64,000 nt of DNA from JBMNEH01 sp050948665 (GCA_050948665.1 JBMNEH010000001.1:930001-994000), one strand, 5' to 3'. Counted from the first letter of the stretch, positions 49,543 to 59,518 are shown. The notes: generated by a model from the sequence alone, not told the origin. Made by a program: numbers and translations.

Positions 49543-50103
49543 ATGGCAGACCGAGAGCATATTAATGAAGCTGAAAGAAGAATGGAAAGAACAATTTCCT
49601 ATCTTAAAAATGAGTATTCTACACTTAAGGCCGGTCGCGCCAATCCCCAGATACTTGAAAGGATCTATGTAGATTACTACGGTACCCGCACGCCGATTAC
49701 CCAAGTGGGCAATGTATCTGCCCCAGAGCCTCGCGTTCTGGTGATTAACCTATGGGACAGCTCTATGTTGAAGGCTGTGGAGAAGGCAATTCAACAGTCT
49801 GATTTAGGTATTAATCCCACCAATGATGGTAAAGTAATACGCCTTATTGTGCCGGAGTTGACAGAGGAGCGTCGCAAGGAATTAAGCAAAGTCGTCAATA
49901 AAGCCTGTGAAGAAGCCAAGGTAGCTATTCGCGCCATCCGCCGGGAAACCAATGAGGTAATCAGGAAAATGCAAAAGAACTCAGAAATTACAGAGGACGA
50001 TGCGGAAAAGGAAGAGAAGGAAACCCAAAAACTCACCGACAAGTATGTTAATGAGGTGGACGATATGGCTGCTGCAAAGGTGAAGGAGATTATGTCAGTA
50101 TGA
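49543..50103 (+). CDS. frr: Ribosome recycling factor
   Basis: A 186-residue RRF that splits post-termination ribosomes with EF-G. Typical segments: YSTLKAGRANPQILERIYVD, YYGTRTPITQVGNVS, IQQSDLGINPTNDGKVIRL and VNKACEEAKVAIRAIRRE. Length is standard. AGGAGG precedes the ATG. It overlaps the next small gene by 4 bp. Confidence 0.97.
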   Translation: MADREHINEAERRMERTISYLKNEYSTLKAGRANPQILERIYVDYYGTRTPITQVGNVSAPEPRVLVINLWDSSMLKAVEKAIQQSDLGINPTNDGKVIRLIVPELTEERRKELSKVVNKACEEAKVAIRAIRRETNEVIRKMQKNSEITEDDAEKEEKETQKLTDKYVNEVDDMAAAKVKEIMSV

Positions 50104-50339
50104 CCGATTTGCAGAGCATACAAGGCCTACCCCTCGAGGAGGCTCTTCTTGCTATTCCGCGGCATATATGGGTGGTAACTGAGGATGTAACCCCTCGCAA
50201 AGGCGCGGATCCACAGGGTGTTTTCCGCGTACTACGCTATATGCAGGATGAAGACAGCCTGTTGGTGACAGTTTGCCGGTTTCCAAGGCTTGGATACACT
50301 TGGTCGCCCAAAGGAGGGGGAGATGCCGTTGATTCCTGA
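50100..50339 (+). CDS. Small hypothetical protein between frr and uppS
   Basis: A 79-residue protein I cannot place. It starts at an ATG overlapping the frr stop (GTATGA), 12 nt after GGAG, and overlaps uppS by 17 bp, so it looks like a translated link in the operon. The sequence shows GLPLEEALLAIPRHIWVV, then a basic turn (TPRKGADP), two predicted strands (GVFRVLRYMQ and SLLVTVCRFPRLG). No membrane segment, no Cys pair. A compact beta-rich domain is likely; function unknown. Confidence 0.7.
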   Translation: MTDLQSIQGLPLEEALLAIPRHIWVVTEDVTPRKGADPQGVFRVLRYMQDEDSLLVTVCRFPRLGYTWSPKGGGDAVDS

Positions 50340-51051
50340 AGTGCCGGCGCATGTTGCGTTTATTATGGACGGAAACGGTCGCTGGGCAAAAGCCCGGGGG
50401 CTAACCAGAGCCCAAGGGCACCGCCAAGGGGTGGAGACGGTGCGCACAGTGGTCAAGGCTTCCCTTGAGTTTGGTGTAAAGATCATCACATTGTATGCTT
50501 TTTCCACAGAGAATTGGATACGTCCGCGAAATGAAGTAGATATGCTGATGAATCTTATGGTGGAGGCAGTCGCTAATGAGGTGCAGGAACTGGACACCAA
50601 TGGCGTGCGGCTTCGCTTTATTGGCGATTTGTCGAACCTGAAGCAACCTATGCAGGATGCTGCCGCTTATGCTCACAGCGTGACCGAACATAATGAATCG
50701 CTAATTATGAACATCGCTGTGAACTACGGCGGACGAGCAGAAATTTTAAAGGCATGCAGGGAACTTGCAGTAGAAGCTGCCGCTGGACGAATTCGTCCGG
50801 AGGAAATTACAGAAGTCTCTATCGAGGACAGGTTGTATACCGGCGGACTCCCTGACCCGGACTTGCTGGTTCGCACCGGGGGGGATATGCGTATATCTAA
50901 TTTCTTGCTATATCAGATGGCTTATACGGAATTGACTGTTTTGCCGGTTTATTGGCCAGACTTTACAAAAGAGATATACGAGAATACATTGCTGCAATAT
51001 GCCAGCAGACAGCGACGTTTTGGCGGGCTGGGAGATAAAAGCGTATGTTGA
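50323..51051 (+). CDS. uppS: Isoprenyl transferase (undecaprenyl diphosphate synthase)
   Basis: A 242-residue cis-prenyltransferase making the C55 lipid carrier for wall synthesis. HVAFIMDGNGRWAKARGLTR with the catalytic Asp, ITLYAFSTENWIRP, MNIAVNYGGRAEI and DLLVRTGGDMRISNFLLYQM are diagnostic. ATG 50323 follows AAGGAGGGGG; the longer frame from 50290 crosses that site. It overlaps cdsA by 7 bp. Confidence 0.97.
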   Translation: MPLIPEVPAHVAFIMDGNGRWAKARGLTRAQGHRQGVETVRTVVKASLEFGVKIITLYAFSTENWIRPRNEVDMLMNLMVEAVANEVQELDTNGVRLRFIGDLSNLKQPMQDAAAYAHSVTEHNESLIMNIAVNYGGRAEILKACRELAVEAAAGRIRPEEITEVSIEDRLYTGGLPDPDLLVRTGGDMRISNFLLYQMAYTELTVLPVYWPDFTKEIYENTLLQYASRQRRFGGLGDKSVC

Positions 51052-51851
51052 ACCGGATTCTTATTGCGGCAGGGCTGTTGGTTATAGCGGGAGTAGCGAT
51101 ACTTTTCAGAACCTATGTTTTACCGGTATTAATTATCGTTTTTGGCTTAATATGTTATTATGAAACCTATAAGGCATTTCAGAATATCGGCATTTCTCCC
51201 AACCTTTGGACAGGCTGCGCAATGATTTTGGGCATGATACCCATGTATTATGCTCTTGGTGAGGAAGGGATATTGATACTGTACATGATCCTTACCATGA
51301 TGGATTTGATTTGGCCTATATTTTACCCTAACCGTAAGTATCCTGATGTTGTGGCTTCAGTGTTTCTGATGTTTTATCCTACCTTTGGCTTTATTGCCTT
51401 AACGATGATTAACGCAATAGAACCTGCCGTTTTGGGCACTCTGGGGATTGCTATGGCGACACTTATCCCGAGTATGAGCGATATTGGTGCCTTGTTTATC
51501 GGAAAGACCTTTGGCAGGCACAAGCTTGCTCCAGACATCAGCCCTAAAAAGACCATTGAAGGGGCTGTCGGGGGGATGATATGCAGCATATTGACCGGAC
51601 TGCTGATTGGAGTCATTGCACTTACCACCAACTACTTTGCAGGTCTTGCTTTATGGGAGTATCTGATTATAGGTTTTGTATGCGGTATGGCTGCTCAGAT
51701 AGGAGATTTAACAGCTTCCGCATTGAAAAGGTATACAGGTGTTAAGGACTTCGGTACCGTTTTTATGAGCCATGGGGGTGTAATGGACAGGATGGACAGT
51801 ATCCTTATGGGAGCCGTTGCGGTTATTTGTCTCCTAAAGCTGATGAAATGA
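51045..51851 (+). CDS. cdsA: Phosphatidate cytidylyltransferase
   Basis: A 268-residue membrane enzyme with about eight hydrophobic helices that makes CDP-diacylglycerol for phospholipids. The C-terminal signature is SALKRYTGVKDFGTVFMSHG followed by GVMDRMDS. The canonical box has a Pro two residues before the HGG; here it is Met (FMSHGG), a small deviation. Upstream SDIGALFIGKTFGRHKLAP and SPKKTIEGAVGG are typical. Overlaps dxr by 4 bp. Confidence 0.95.
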   Translation: MLNRILIAAGLLVIAGVAILFRTYVLPVLIIVFGLICYYETYKAFQNIGISPNLWTGCAMILGMIPMYYALGEEGILILYMILTMMDLIWPIFYPNRKYPDVVASVFLMFYPTFGFIALTMINAIEPAVLGTLGIAMATLIPSMSDIGALFIGKTFGRHKLAPDISPKKTIEGAVGGMICSILTGLLIGVIALTTNYFAGLALWEYLIIGFVCGMAAQIGDLTASALKRYTGVKDFGTVFMSHGGVMDRMDSILMGAVAVICLLKLMK

Positions 51852-53005
51852 AAAAGTTGTTAATACTTGGAAGCACAGGCTCTATTGGCAGACAAGCTCT
51901 GGAGGTAGTCAAGTCACTGCCGGAGGAGTTTGCGGTTTCTTCATTAGCTGCCGGGAGTAATGCTCAGGAGATGATTCGGCAAATAAATGATTTTCAGCCA
52001 TCACTTGTAGCGGTACGGGATCCTGTTGCTGCTCGGGAGGTACGGGATGCATGTCCCCGGACCCAAGTACTGGAGGGGGAGGAAGGCGTTCTTAGACTTT
52101 GTACTGAAACACAAGCTGATCTTGCATTAGTAGCCGTGGTAGGGGTTGTGGGGTTGCCCATGACTTTAACCTGCATTAACGCAGGTATGGATATTGCTTT
52201 AGCTAACAAAGAGACTATGGTAGCCGGGGGAAAGTTAGTGGGCGAGGCAGTCAAAATGGCTGGTGTCCAGCTCTACCCTGTAGACAGTGAACATTCCGCT
52301 ATTGCGCAGTGCCTTGAAGGCGCTCCGAAGGGATCGGCAGAGCGCCTAATACTTACGGCTTCGGGTGGCCCTTTTCGAGGAATGAGCCGGAAGCAATTGA
52401 CAAACATTACGCCGGAGCAAGCATTACGGCACCCCACATGGCGCATGGGTTCACGAGTTACGGTGGATTCCGCCTCACTTGTGAACAAGGGTATGGAGGT
52501 GATGGAAGCAAGATGGCTGTTTGAAATACTTCCAAACAATATTGATGTTCTGGTTCATCCCCAAAGTATCGTACATTCCATGGTATCTTTTTTTGATGGT
52601 GCAATATTAGCACAGTTAGGTGCTCCTGATATGCGGTTGCCTATACAGTGGGCTCTTACCGGAAAGCAGAGGCTTTCGGGACCAGCTAAAAAGTTGAGTT
52701 TAGCAGAACTTTCTGAATTGTCATTTATACCCCCTGACGGGGAGGTTTTTCGCGGCCTTCCCTTGGCATATGAAGCTTTGGAAGCAGGGCAGGGGGCATG
52801 TGTTGGCTACAATGCCGCAGATGAAGTGGCGGTGGAGGCATTTTTGGCAGGGCGAATTGGTTTTTTGCAAATCTATGACCTGTTGTCTTCTGCAATGGAA
52901 GAAGGTATGAAGATGTCATGCAAAACAGTAGATGAGGTGCTTGAAGCCGACCAAATTTTAAGAGAGAATACCCAGGCAAGGATAGAAAGGAATGGAATTT
53001 GCTGA
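51848..53005 (+). CDS. dxr: 1-deoxy-D-xylulose-5-phosphate reductoisomerase
   Basis: A 385-residue NADPH enzyme, second step of the MEP isoprenoid pathway. ILGSTGSIGRQALEVV binds NADPH; ANKETMVAGGKLV, PVDSEHSAIAQCL, LTASGGPFRGMS, HPTWRMGSRVTVDSASLVNK (start of the metal/substrate loop) and VHPQSIVHSMVSF carry active-site residues. ATG 51848 overlaps the cdsA stop. With ispG three genes later it supplies precursors for UppS. Confidence 0.97.
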   Translation: MKKLLILGSTGSIGRQALEVVKSLPEEFAVSSLAAGSNAQEMIRQINDFQPSLVAVRDPVAAREVRDACPRTQVLEGEEGVLRLCTETQADLALVAVVGVVGLPMTLTCINAGMDIALANKETMVAGGKLVGEAVKMAGVQLYPVDSEHSAIAQCLEGAPKGSAERLILTASGGPFRGMSRKQLTNITPEQALRHPTWRMGSRVTVDSASLVNKGMEVMEARWLFEILPNNIDVLVHPQSIVHSMVSFFDGAILAQLGAPDMRLPIQWALTGKQRLSGPAKKLSLAELSELSFIPPDGEVFRGLPLAYEALEAGQGACVGYNAADEVAVEAFLAGRIGFLQIYDLLSSAMEEGMKMSCKTVDEVLEADQILRENTQARIERNGIC

Positions 53006-54048
53006 CCACATTATCCACCATTGGTTCTGTAATAGCTGCTGTATTATTATTAAGTGTGTTGATAACTATTCATGAGTTCGGTCATTTTATTATGGCGCGT
53101 ATTTTTAAAATTCCGGTTTTTGAGTTTTCCATCGGTATGGGTCCCTGTCTTTTCCACACGAAGAAGACAAAAACTAGGTTCTCTGTCCGGGCATTGCCTC
53201 TAGGCGGATATTGCGCTTTTGATGATGATGCCAGCATAGCGTCGGGAGATTTGAATCTCTACAGATATCCGATCTGGAAGCGTTGCTTGGTAGTACTGGC
53301 TGGCCCGTTAATGAATATTCTCACGGCACTTATTGTGGCGTTTATTTGCATCGGCATTATCGGTGTACCCACCGTTATACCAGAAGTAAGCTCCGTCAGT
53401 GCCGGTTCTCCGGCAGAAGCGGCAGGACTTCGAGCGGACGATTGCTTCATTAGTGTAAACGGTGTGGATATTCAGGGAAACCGGGATATTTTAGCTGCGG
53501 TTCTGACTGAAAACGCCGGCAACAAAGCTAGTATAATTGTAGATCGGAAGATGGAGTTGGTTGAACTTAAATTGGTGCCGAGATACAATGAGGAATACGG
53601 CCAGTATCAGATAGGTGTCTATCTGAAGACTAGGTATGTGCCACTGCCTCTGTGGGAGAGCATCAAACAATCTTTTTCATGGGTATGTAGTATGATTGTA
53701 TTGCTGCTGTCTTTTTTGGGAAATCTGATTTTCAAAGGACAAGGAGCATCCGATGTATCGGGTGTGGTGGGAACCGTTGCTATACTATCAGACACCGTTA
53801 AGCAGGGCATGTGGTATGACATACTTTCATTATCTGCTTTCATCTCTATAAACCTTGGGATATTAAATTTGATACCCTTTCCTGCGCTGGACGGTTCAAA
53901 GCTGTTGTTGTACGGAGTGGAAGCTGTAACAAAAAAACGTCTCTCGATAAAGCTGGAGACAATAGTGCAGATTATCGGTTTAGCAGTGTTTGCCGTTTTG
54001 TTTATTGCATTAACGTTTAAAGATGTTCTGCAATTGATTGGAGGTTGA
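52999..54048 (+). CDS. rseP: RIP metalloprotease RseP / site-2 protease
   Basis: A 349-residue intramembrane zinc protease. The HExxH motif is in ITIHEFGHFIMARIF, a PDZ domain follows (SVSAGSPAEAAGLRADDCFI), and the second metal site is INLGILNLIPFPALDGSKLL. It cleaves membrane-bound regulators or signal-peptide remnants. The only suitable start is TTG 52999, overlapping the dxr stop, preceded by AAAGGAATGGA. Confidence 0.95.
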   Translation: MLTTLSTIGSVIAAVLLLSVLITIHEFGHFIMARIFKIPVFEFSIGMGPCLFHTKKTKTRFSVRALPLGGYCAFDDDASIASGDLNLYRYPIWKRCLVVLAGPLMNILTALIVAFICIGIIGVPTVIPEVSSVSAGSPAEAAGLRADDCFISVNGVDIQGNRDILAAVLTENAGNKASIIVDRKMELVELKLVPRYNEEYGQYQIGVYLKTRYVPLPLWESIKQSFSWVCSMIVLLLSFLGNLIFKGQGASDVSGVVGTVAILSDTVKQGMWYDILSLSAFISINLGILNLIPFPALDGSKLLLYGVEAVTKKRLSIKLETIVQIIGLAVFAVLFIALTFKDVLQLIGG

Positions 54049-54050
54049 CC

Positions 54051-55097
54051 TTGAGGATCACAAAGGAAGTGCGGATAGGTAGTCTGAAAATCGGCGGTGG
54101 AAACCCGGTTTGGGTGCAGTCTATGTGCAATACAAATACTCGCGATGTGGCTGCTACGGTAGCCCAGATTCAGAAACTGGAAGAAGCCGGATGCCAGATA
54201 GTCCGCGTTTCTGTTTTAGATAGTGCCTGTGCTACCGCATTGAAAGACATTAAATCACGGATTCATATTCCGTTGGTTGCAGATATTCATTTTCGAGCAG
54301 ATCTTGCCTTGTCTGCTTTATATGCCGGGGTTGATAAGCTACGGATTAATCCGGGAAATATCGGTAATGCGGCAAAAATCCGAAGGGTTTCGGACGCTGC
54401 CCGAGAGCGAAACATACCCATCCGGGTTGGTGTCAACAGCGGCTCGCTACGCAAGGATTTGCTAGCGAGATATGGTGGGCCAACAGCGGAGGCATTAGTG
54501 ACCGGAGTGCTGGAGGATGTGGCTGTGCTGGAGCGCTGCGGTTTTGAAAATATTGTGCTTTCGGTAAAATCTACGGACATTCAGGTCAATATAGAAGCAA
54601 ACAGGATATTAGCAGAAAAATTGCCTTATCCCATACACTTAGGGCTGACGGAATCCGGTATACCGGAATACGGAATCATTAAGTCCGCTGCTGGACTGTC
54701 ACCCTTACTAATGGAGGGCATTGGAGACACATTGCGGATTTCCCTTACTGGAGATCCTTTGCCGGAAGTAATGGCAGGATTCCGGTTATTGAGAGCCTGT
54801 GGCAGAGGTGAACCGGAACCCGAAATCATTTCATGCCCGACATGCGGAAGACGAGCAGCTGATGTGGAGGGACTTGCTAGACAACTCGAGATTGCAGTGA
54901 GAGGTATCCGAAAACCGTTGAAAATTGCGATTATGGGTTGCATGGTTAACGGTCCGGGTGAAGCTTCTCAGGCAGATATTGGCATTGCCGGCGGATATAA
55001 ATATGGATTGCTTTTTAAAAAGGGAAAATCACCACGAAAGGTGCCCTCAGAGGAATTGTTTTCCGCTCTTTTAGCGGAGTTGGAGGAGTTCCGTTGA
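54051..55097 (+). CDS. ispG: 4-hydroxy-3-methylbut-2-enyl diphosphate synthase (IspG/GcpE)
   Basis: A 348-residue iron-sulfur enzyme of the MEP pathway. GGGNPVWVQSMCNTNTRDVA, PLVADIHFRADLALSA, KLRINPGNIG and GVNSGSLRKDLL form the barrel; cluster Cys are in ISCPTCGRR and IAIMGCMVNGPGEASQADIG. The start is probably TTG 54051, 6 nt after GGAGG; TTG 54045 abuts that site. Four-base overlap with polC. Confidence 0.96.
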   Translation: MRITKEVRIGSLKIGGGNPVWVQSMCNTNTRDVAATVAQIQKLEEAGCQIVRVSVLDSACATALKDIKSRIHIPLVADIHFRADLALSALYAGVDKLRINPGNIGNAAKIRRVSDAARERNIPIRVGVNSGSLRKDLLARYGGPTAEALVTGVLEDVAVLERCGFENIVLSVKSTDIQVNIEANRILAEKLPYPIHLGLTESGIPEYGIIKSAAGLSPLLMEGIGDTLRISLTGDPLPEVMAGFRLLRACGRGEPEPEIISCPTCGRRAADVEGLARQLEIAVRGIRKPLKIAIMGCMVNGPGEASQADIGIAGGYKYGLLFKKGKSPRKVPSEELFSALLAELEEFR

Positions 55098-58000
55098 ATT
55101 TACGTAGTTGGCTGGGTGAGGAGAACCGGCTTGTTTCCTGTGAAATCAATGGTAAGGAGCAGCTTTTTTGGCTGGATAAAATCCAGCTTCGGATTAAAAA
55201 GCGCACTTGGAAGTGCTTGGCTTTTACTGCAGGGGATTGTGGAGATGTGTCTCGAGAAGCTCTGGAGTCTACCCTCAGAGAGCAAGTATCCGGCGGTTTC
55301 CCAGTGGATGTGACGCTCCGGAAACCTATCGATATACGGGAATGGATGGAAGCTCGTTTGCTATACAATGTAATCTGCATCGATAAAATCAAAGCAGATG
55401 TCGAAGATGCAGCTGCTTTATCTGCTGTTATTCCGGAATATGATGCCCAGAGCCTTACAGTAACTTTCCGAGGGAAGAATTTCTGTTCTTTAGAGACCGC
55501 CCAAAGGTTTTTACAGTGTTTACGTGAGAGATGCAAGGAAGCTGGGTTTCCTGAGATAACAGTGAGGTTAGAGCTACCCCTAAAGCAGGAAGTAATGGAA
55601 AATGAGCCACCACATCCATCCTATCTGATATCTCAGAGCTATGAATTAAAAAGAAAGCCAGTACCAGCGCGCCGTCAGCAAAACGGGGAGGCAGATGGAG
55701 AGGAGATGATTTACGGGCGGTCAATGCGAAATGAGGTCATACCCATGGAGCAGATTACTGAGGGCGTTGGCTCCATTACAGTGGAAGGGCGGGTGTTCTA
55801 TGTGGAAGTGAGCACTACAAAGAGGGGCTCTCAGATTTATAAATTCATGCTTTCGGACAATACAAGCTCAATCACGGCGAAGCTATTTACCAATACGAAA
55901 AATGAAGTAATCTTGGCCGAGAATATACGGGAAGGCGCTTGGCTGAGAGTAGCGGGTAACTATGTATTTGATCCATATGATAGCAAGAAAACTACCGAAT
56001 ACAATCTTCAGGTTACAGGGATACAAAAGATGATTCCTCCCTCTCCACGGCGAGACAATGCAGCTGAAAAACGGATAGAGCTCCATTTGCACACACAAAT
56101 GTCCATGCTGGATTCAACGGTTAATATTCAGAAAGCAATTAAACTAGCTGCGTCATGGGGACAGCCGGCATTGGCAATAACCGATCATGGTGTTGTACAG
56201 TCTTTTCCGGAAGCTTTTAATGCCGGGAAAAAGGAAGGTGTTAAAGTCATACTGGGTATGGAGGCCTATATGATTGCCGATCGTGCGGATATTGTACGAA
56301 TGGGTGATGACGGAGGGCTACATCGGGACTATGTGGCTTTTGATTTTGAGACAACAGGATTGGATCCTGAGACCGATGACATTATAGAAATCGGTGCTAC
56401 TCGATTCAGGGATGGCAAAGAAGTGAATTCCTTCCAGACGTTTGTGAATCCCGGTTATTCCATACCAGCCAGTATTACCCATCTTACCGGTATAAACGAC
56501 AGTATGATCAAGGACGGGCCTTCAATAAATGAAGCAATAACGGATTTTTTGGATTATGTGGGAAGCGATGCACTGGTTGCGCATAATGCTACATTTGACT
56601 TGGCTTTTCTGCGCATTGCTGCTCGAAAGGTTGGGCGAACTGTACGGCAACCTGTACTTGATACCTTGGCTTTTTCAAGGACTATCATTCCGGGACAACG
56701 TCGGTATCGGCTGGATGATATAGCAAAACGCTTGAACGTGAAAATGGTACAGCATCATAGAGGTGATGACGATGCCCGGGTCTGCGGGGAAATTCTCATA
56801 CGGCTGATGAGAAAAGCGGAAGAAATCGGCTGTGAGACACTGGATGACCTGAACACGAAGCTTTTGGCTGCAAACGATAAAGCGGCGGAAAACAGGCATC
56901 TGATTATCCTTGTGAAAAATAAAACCGGACTGAAGAATCTGAATCGGCTGGTTTCTTCCTCTATGCTTAAGTATATGTATAGAGGGAAACCTCGATTGCC
57001 CAAGTCGTTGATTGATCAGCACAGGGAGGGCCTGCTTCTTGGTAGTGCTTGTGAGGCGGGGGAGCTTTTTAACGCACTAGTCAACGGTGCCGATCAGGAG
57101 ACGATAGAGCAAATTGCCGGATGGTATGATTATCTTGAGATTCAACCGATTGATAACAATGCTTTTATGATACGCTCAGGGCAAGTAAACGACGAAACCG
57201 ACCTGCAGAATCTGAATCGCACAATTGTTAAGTTGGGGGAAAAGCTAGGGAAACCCGTAGTCGCCACGGGAGATGTACATTTTATAGAGCCGGAAGACGA
57301 GGTGTTTCGCCGCATACTGCTTCATGCCCAAAAATATAAGGAAGAAGATTTTCAACCACCACTGTATATGCGAACAACGGAAGAAATGCTTGCCGAATGC
57401 GCCTATCTTGGAATGGAAACGGCTCGCAGGGTGGTCATTGATAACCCTGCCAAGGTAAATGATATGGTTGAGGTTGTGGATCCGCTGCCCCCTTACAAGT
57501 TGTATGCACCGTCCATTGATGGGTCTGAGCAACAGGTGGTGGAAACCACCTATGCCACCGCTAAAGATTTGTATGGGGATCCATTACCGGACATCGTGTC
57601 GAAGCGGCTGGAGAAGGAACTGGCCTCCATTACAGGATATAATTATTCAGTGCTGTACTTGATTGCTGCAAAGTTAGTGAAAAAATCGATGGAAGATGGA
57701 TACTTGGTGGGTTCTCGAGGTTCGGTAGGTTCTTCCCTTGTGGCGTATATGATGGGGATTACTGAGGTGAATGCACTGCCTCCCCATTACGTATGCCCCA
57801 ATTGCCAGCACAGCGATTTTAATGTGGAAAAGGATAAGTATTTTTCTGGCCCGGATTTGCCGAAAAAAAACTGCCCAGTATGCGGAGCGGAGTACGATCG
57901 GCAAGGGCATGATATCCACTTTGAGGTCTTTCTGGGATTTAAAGGGGACAAGGTACCTGATATTGATTTGAATTTCTCGGGGGAATACCAAGCTAGAGCG

Positions 58001-59395
58001 CATGCCTACACTGAGGAACTATTGGGCAAGGGAAATGTATTCCGGGCAGGAACAATCGGTACGGTTGCCCTTAAAACGGCTTACGGTTATGTGCAGGGCT
58101 ATATGGAGGATCACGGAAAAGTAGTTTCCAACGCAGAAATGACCCGGTTAGCTATGGGTTGCACCGGAGTTAAGCGCACCACCGGACAGCATCCTGGGGG
58201 TCTTGTAGTAGTGCCTGCGGATATGGAGATTGAAGACTTTACTGCGGTGCAGCATCCGGCTGACGATGCGGATTCGGGTGTTATCACTACTCACTTTGAC
58301 TTCAATGCAATGCATGATAGGCTTGTAAAACTAGACGAACTGGGACATGATGATCCAACAGTCATCCGTATGTTGGAGGACATTACCGGTGTGAATGCGC
58401 AGGCTCTTCCGTTGACAGATCCGCAAGTGATGAGTCTTTTTCGTGGCACAGAGGCCCTGGGTGTCAAGCCGGAAGACATAGGAGGATGCCCAAACGGCGT
58501 ACTGGGTATACCGGAATTCGGAACAACCTTTGTCCGGGCAATAGTTGCGGATACTCAGCCCACTACAATGGCGGAGCTAGTTCGCATTTCAGGCCTTTCC
58601 CATGGTACGGGCGTATGGTTGGGAAATGCACAGGAAATCATCCGTTCAGGTACAGCCACTCTTCAGGAGTGTATATGTTGTAGAGATGACATTCTGCAGA
58701 CATTGCTGAATTATCATATGGACAGCAAGCTGTCTTTTGAAATTATGGAGACAGTGCGGAAAGGCAAGCCGTTAGAACCGGTGATGACAGAATCAATGAA
58801 AGCGGCAAATGTTCCGGAATGGTTTATAAACTCCTGTGGCATGATACAATATTTGTTTCCACGCGGGCATGCTGTGGCATATGTAACCATGGCGCTGCGG
58901 ATTGCATGGTTTAAGGTATACAGACCTCAGGCTTTTTATGCGGCCTATTTCACAATCCGTGGAACGGACTTTGACGCAAATACGATGTTCGCGGAGAAAC
59001 GAGAAATCGACAGGGAAATTGACCGCTTAAATCTGCTGGGAAAAAAGGCCACCGCTAAGGAGCAGAGTGTTTGCGGTTTGCTTGAGGTAGTCCGAGAGAT
59101 GAATGCAAGAGGAATATATTTCTTGCCGGTGGATTTGTACAAATCCAGCGCAAGCACATTCATTATTGAGGGAAAGAATATTCGGCCCCCCTTTTCTTCT
59201 CTGCCTAGTGTAGGCTTAACAGCAGCAAAGAATTTGTATGAGGGAGCAAAGGCCGGGCCATATCTCTCAGAGGAAGATATTATAAGGCGAACCAGAGTTT
59301 CCAAGGCAGTGATAGAGCAGCTTCGAAAGTATCGATGCCTCGAAGGTCTTTCCGTTTCAAACCAAGTGTCCCTTTTTGACGGGTTGTTGTCCTGA
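55094..59395 (+). CDS. polC: DNA polymerase III subunit alpha, PolC type
   Basis: A 1433-residue Gram-positive replicase. Order: N-terminal domain, OB-fold (GVGSITVEGRVFYVEVSTTK, about residue 222), PHP domain (RIELHLHTQMSMLDSTV, about 328) interrupted by the 3'-5' exonuclease (VAFDFETTGLDPETDDIIEI, about 415), zinc finger (CPNCQHSDF ... CPVCGAEY, about 900) and the palm with PDIDLNFSGEYQ (about 955). ATHGXAY-like PRGHAVAYVTMALRIAWFK lies near the C-terminus. The start is TTG 55094 after GGAGGAG, overlapping ispG. PolC is confined to Firmicutes and close relatives, the best taxonomic marker here. Confidence 0.97.
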   Translation: MNLRSWLGEENRLVSCEINGKEQLFWLDKIQLRIKKRTWKCLAFTAGDCGDVSREALESTLREQVSGGFPVDVTLRKPIDIREWMEARLLYNVICIDKIKADVEDAAALSAVIPEYDAQSLTVTFRGKNFCSLETAQRFLQCLRERCKEAGFPEITVRLELPLKQEVMENEPPHPSYLISQSYELKRKPVPARRQQNGEADGEEMIYGRSMRNEVIPMEQITEGVGSITVEGRVFYVEVSTTKRGSQIYKFMLSDNTSSITAKLFTNTKNEVILAENIREGAWLRVAGNYVFDPYDSKKTTEYNLQVTGIQKMIPPSPRRDNAAEKRIELHLHTQMSMLDSTVNIQKAIKLAASWGQPALAITDHGVVQSFPEAFNAGKKEGVKVILGMEAYMIADRADIVRMGDDGGLHRDYVAFDFETTGLDPETDDIIEIGATRFRDGKEVNSFQTFVNPGYSIPASITHLTGINDSMIKDGPSINEAITDFLDYVGSDALVAHNATFDLAFLRIAARKVGRTVRQPVLDTLAFSRTIIPGQRRYRLDDIAKRLNVKMVQHHRGDDDARVCGEILIRLMRKAEEIGCETLDDLNTKLLAANDKAAENRHLIILVKNKTGLKNLNRLVSSSMLKYMYRGKPRLPKSLIDQHREGLLLGSACEAGELFNALVNGADQETIEQIAGWYDYLEIQPIDNNAFMIRSGQVNDETDLQNLNRTIVKLGEKLGKPVVATGDVHFIEPEDEVFRRILLHAQKYKEEDFQPPLYMRTTEEMLAECAYLGMETARRVVIDNPAKVNDMVEVVDPLPPYKLYAPSIDGSEQQVVETTYATAKDLYGDPLPDIVSKRLEKELASITGYNYSVLYLIAAKLVKKSMEDGYLVGSRGSVGSSLVAYMMGITEVNALPPHYVCPNCQHSDFNVEKDKYFSGPDLPKKNCPVCGAEYDRQGHDIHFEVFLGFKGDKVPDIDLNFSGEYQARAHAYTEELLGKGNVFRAGTIGTVALKTAYGYVQGYMEDHGKVVSNAEMTRLAMGCTGVKRTTGQHPGGLVVVPADMEIEDFTAVQHPADDADSGVITTHFDFNAMHDRLVKLDELGHDDPTVIRMLEDITGVNAQALPLTDPQVMSLFRGTEALGVKPEDIGGCPNGVLGIPEFGTTFVRAIVADTQPTTMAELVRISGLSHGTGVWLGNAQEIIRSGTATLQECICCRDDILQTLLNYHMDSKLSFEIMETVRKGKPLEPVMTESMKAANVPEWFINSCGMIQYLFPRGHAVAYVTMALRIAWFKVYRPQAFYAAYFTIRGTDFDANTMFAEKREIDREIDRLNLLGKKATAKEQSVCGLLEVVREMNARGIYFLPVDLYKSSASTFIIEGKNIRPPFSSLPSVGLTAAKNLYEGAKAGPYLSEEDIIRRTRVSKAVIEQLRKYRCLEGLSVSNQVSLFDGLLS

Positions 59396-59439
59396 ATGCT
59401 TATTAGAGAAGAAAGAAATCCAATTCTATAAATATATAC

Positions 59440-59468
59440 TTGAAAAAGGTCATGGAGGATGTTATAAT
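59440..59468 (+). promoter_or_regulatory. Promoter of the rimP-nusA-infB operon
   Basis: TTGAAA (59440-59445), 17-bp spacer, TATAAT (59463-59468). Confidence 0.8.
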
Positions 59469-59494
59469 AGTTTTGTGATAGAGAACTGTCGCTG

Positions 59495-59518
59495 AAGAGT
59501 GGGTTCACCCACTCTTTA
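59495..59518 (+). promoter_or_regulatory. Leader hairpin before rimP (possible attenuator)
   Basis: Perfect 10-bp inverted repeat AAGAGTGGGT/ACCCACTCTT with a 2-nt centre, about 20 nt after the expected transcription start, followed by a short TTTA tract. It could be a partial terminator controlling the operon, perhaps by NusA itself; that is inference. Confidence 0.5.
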
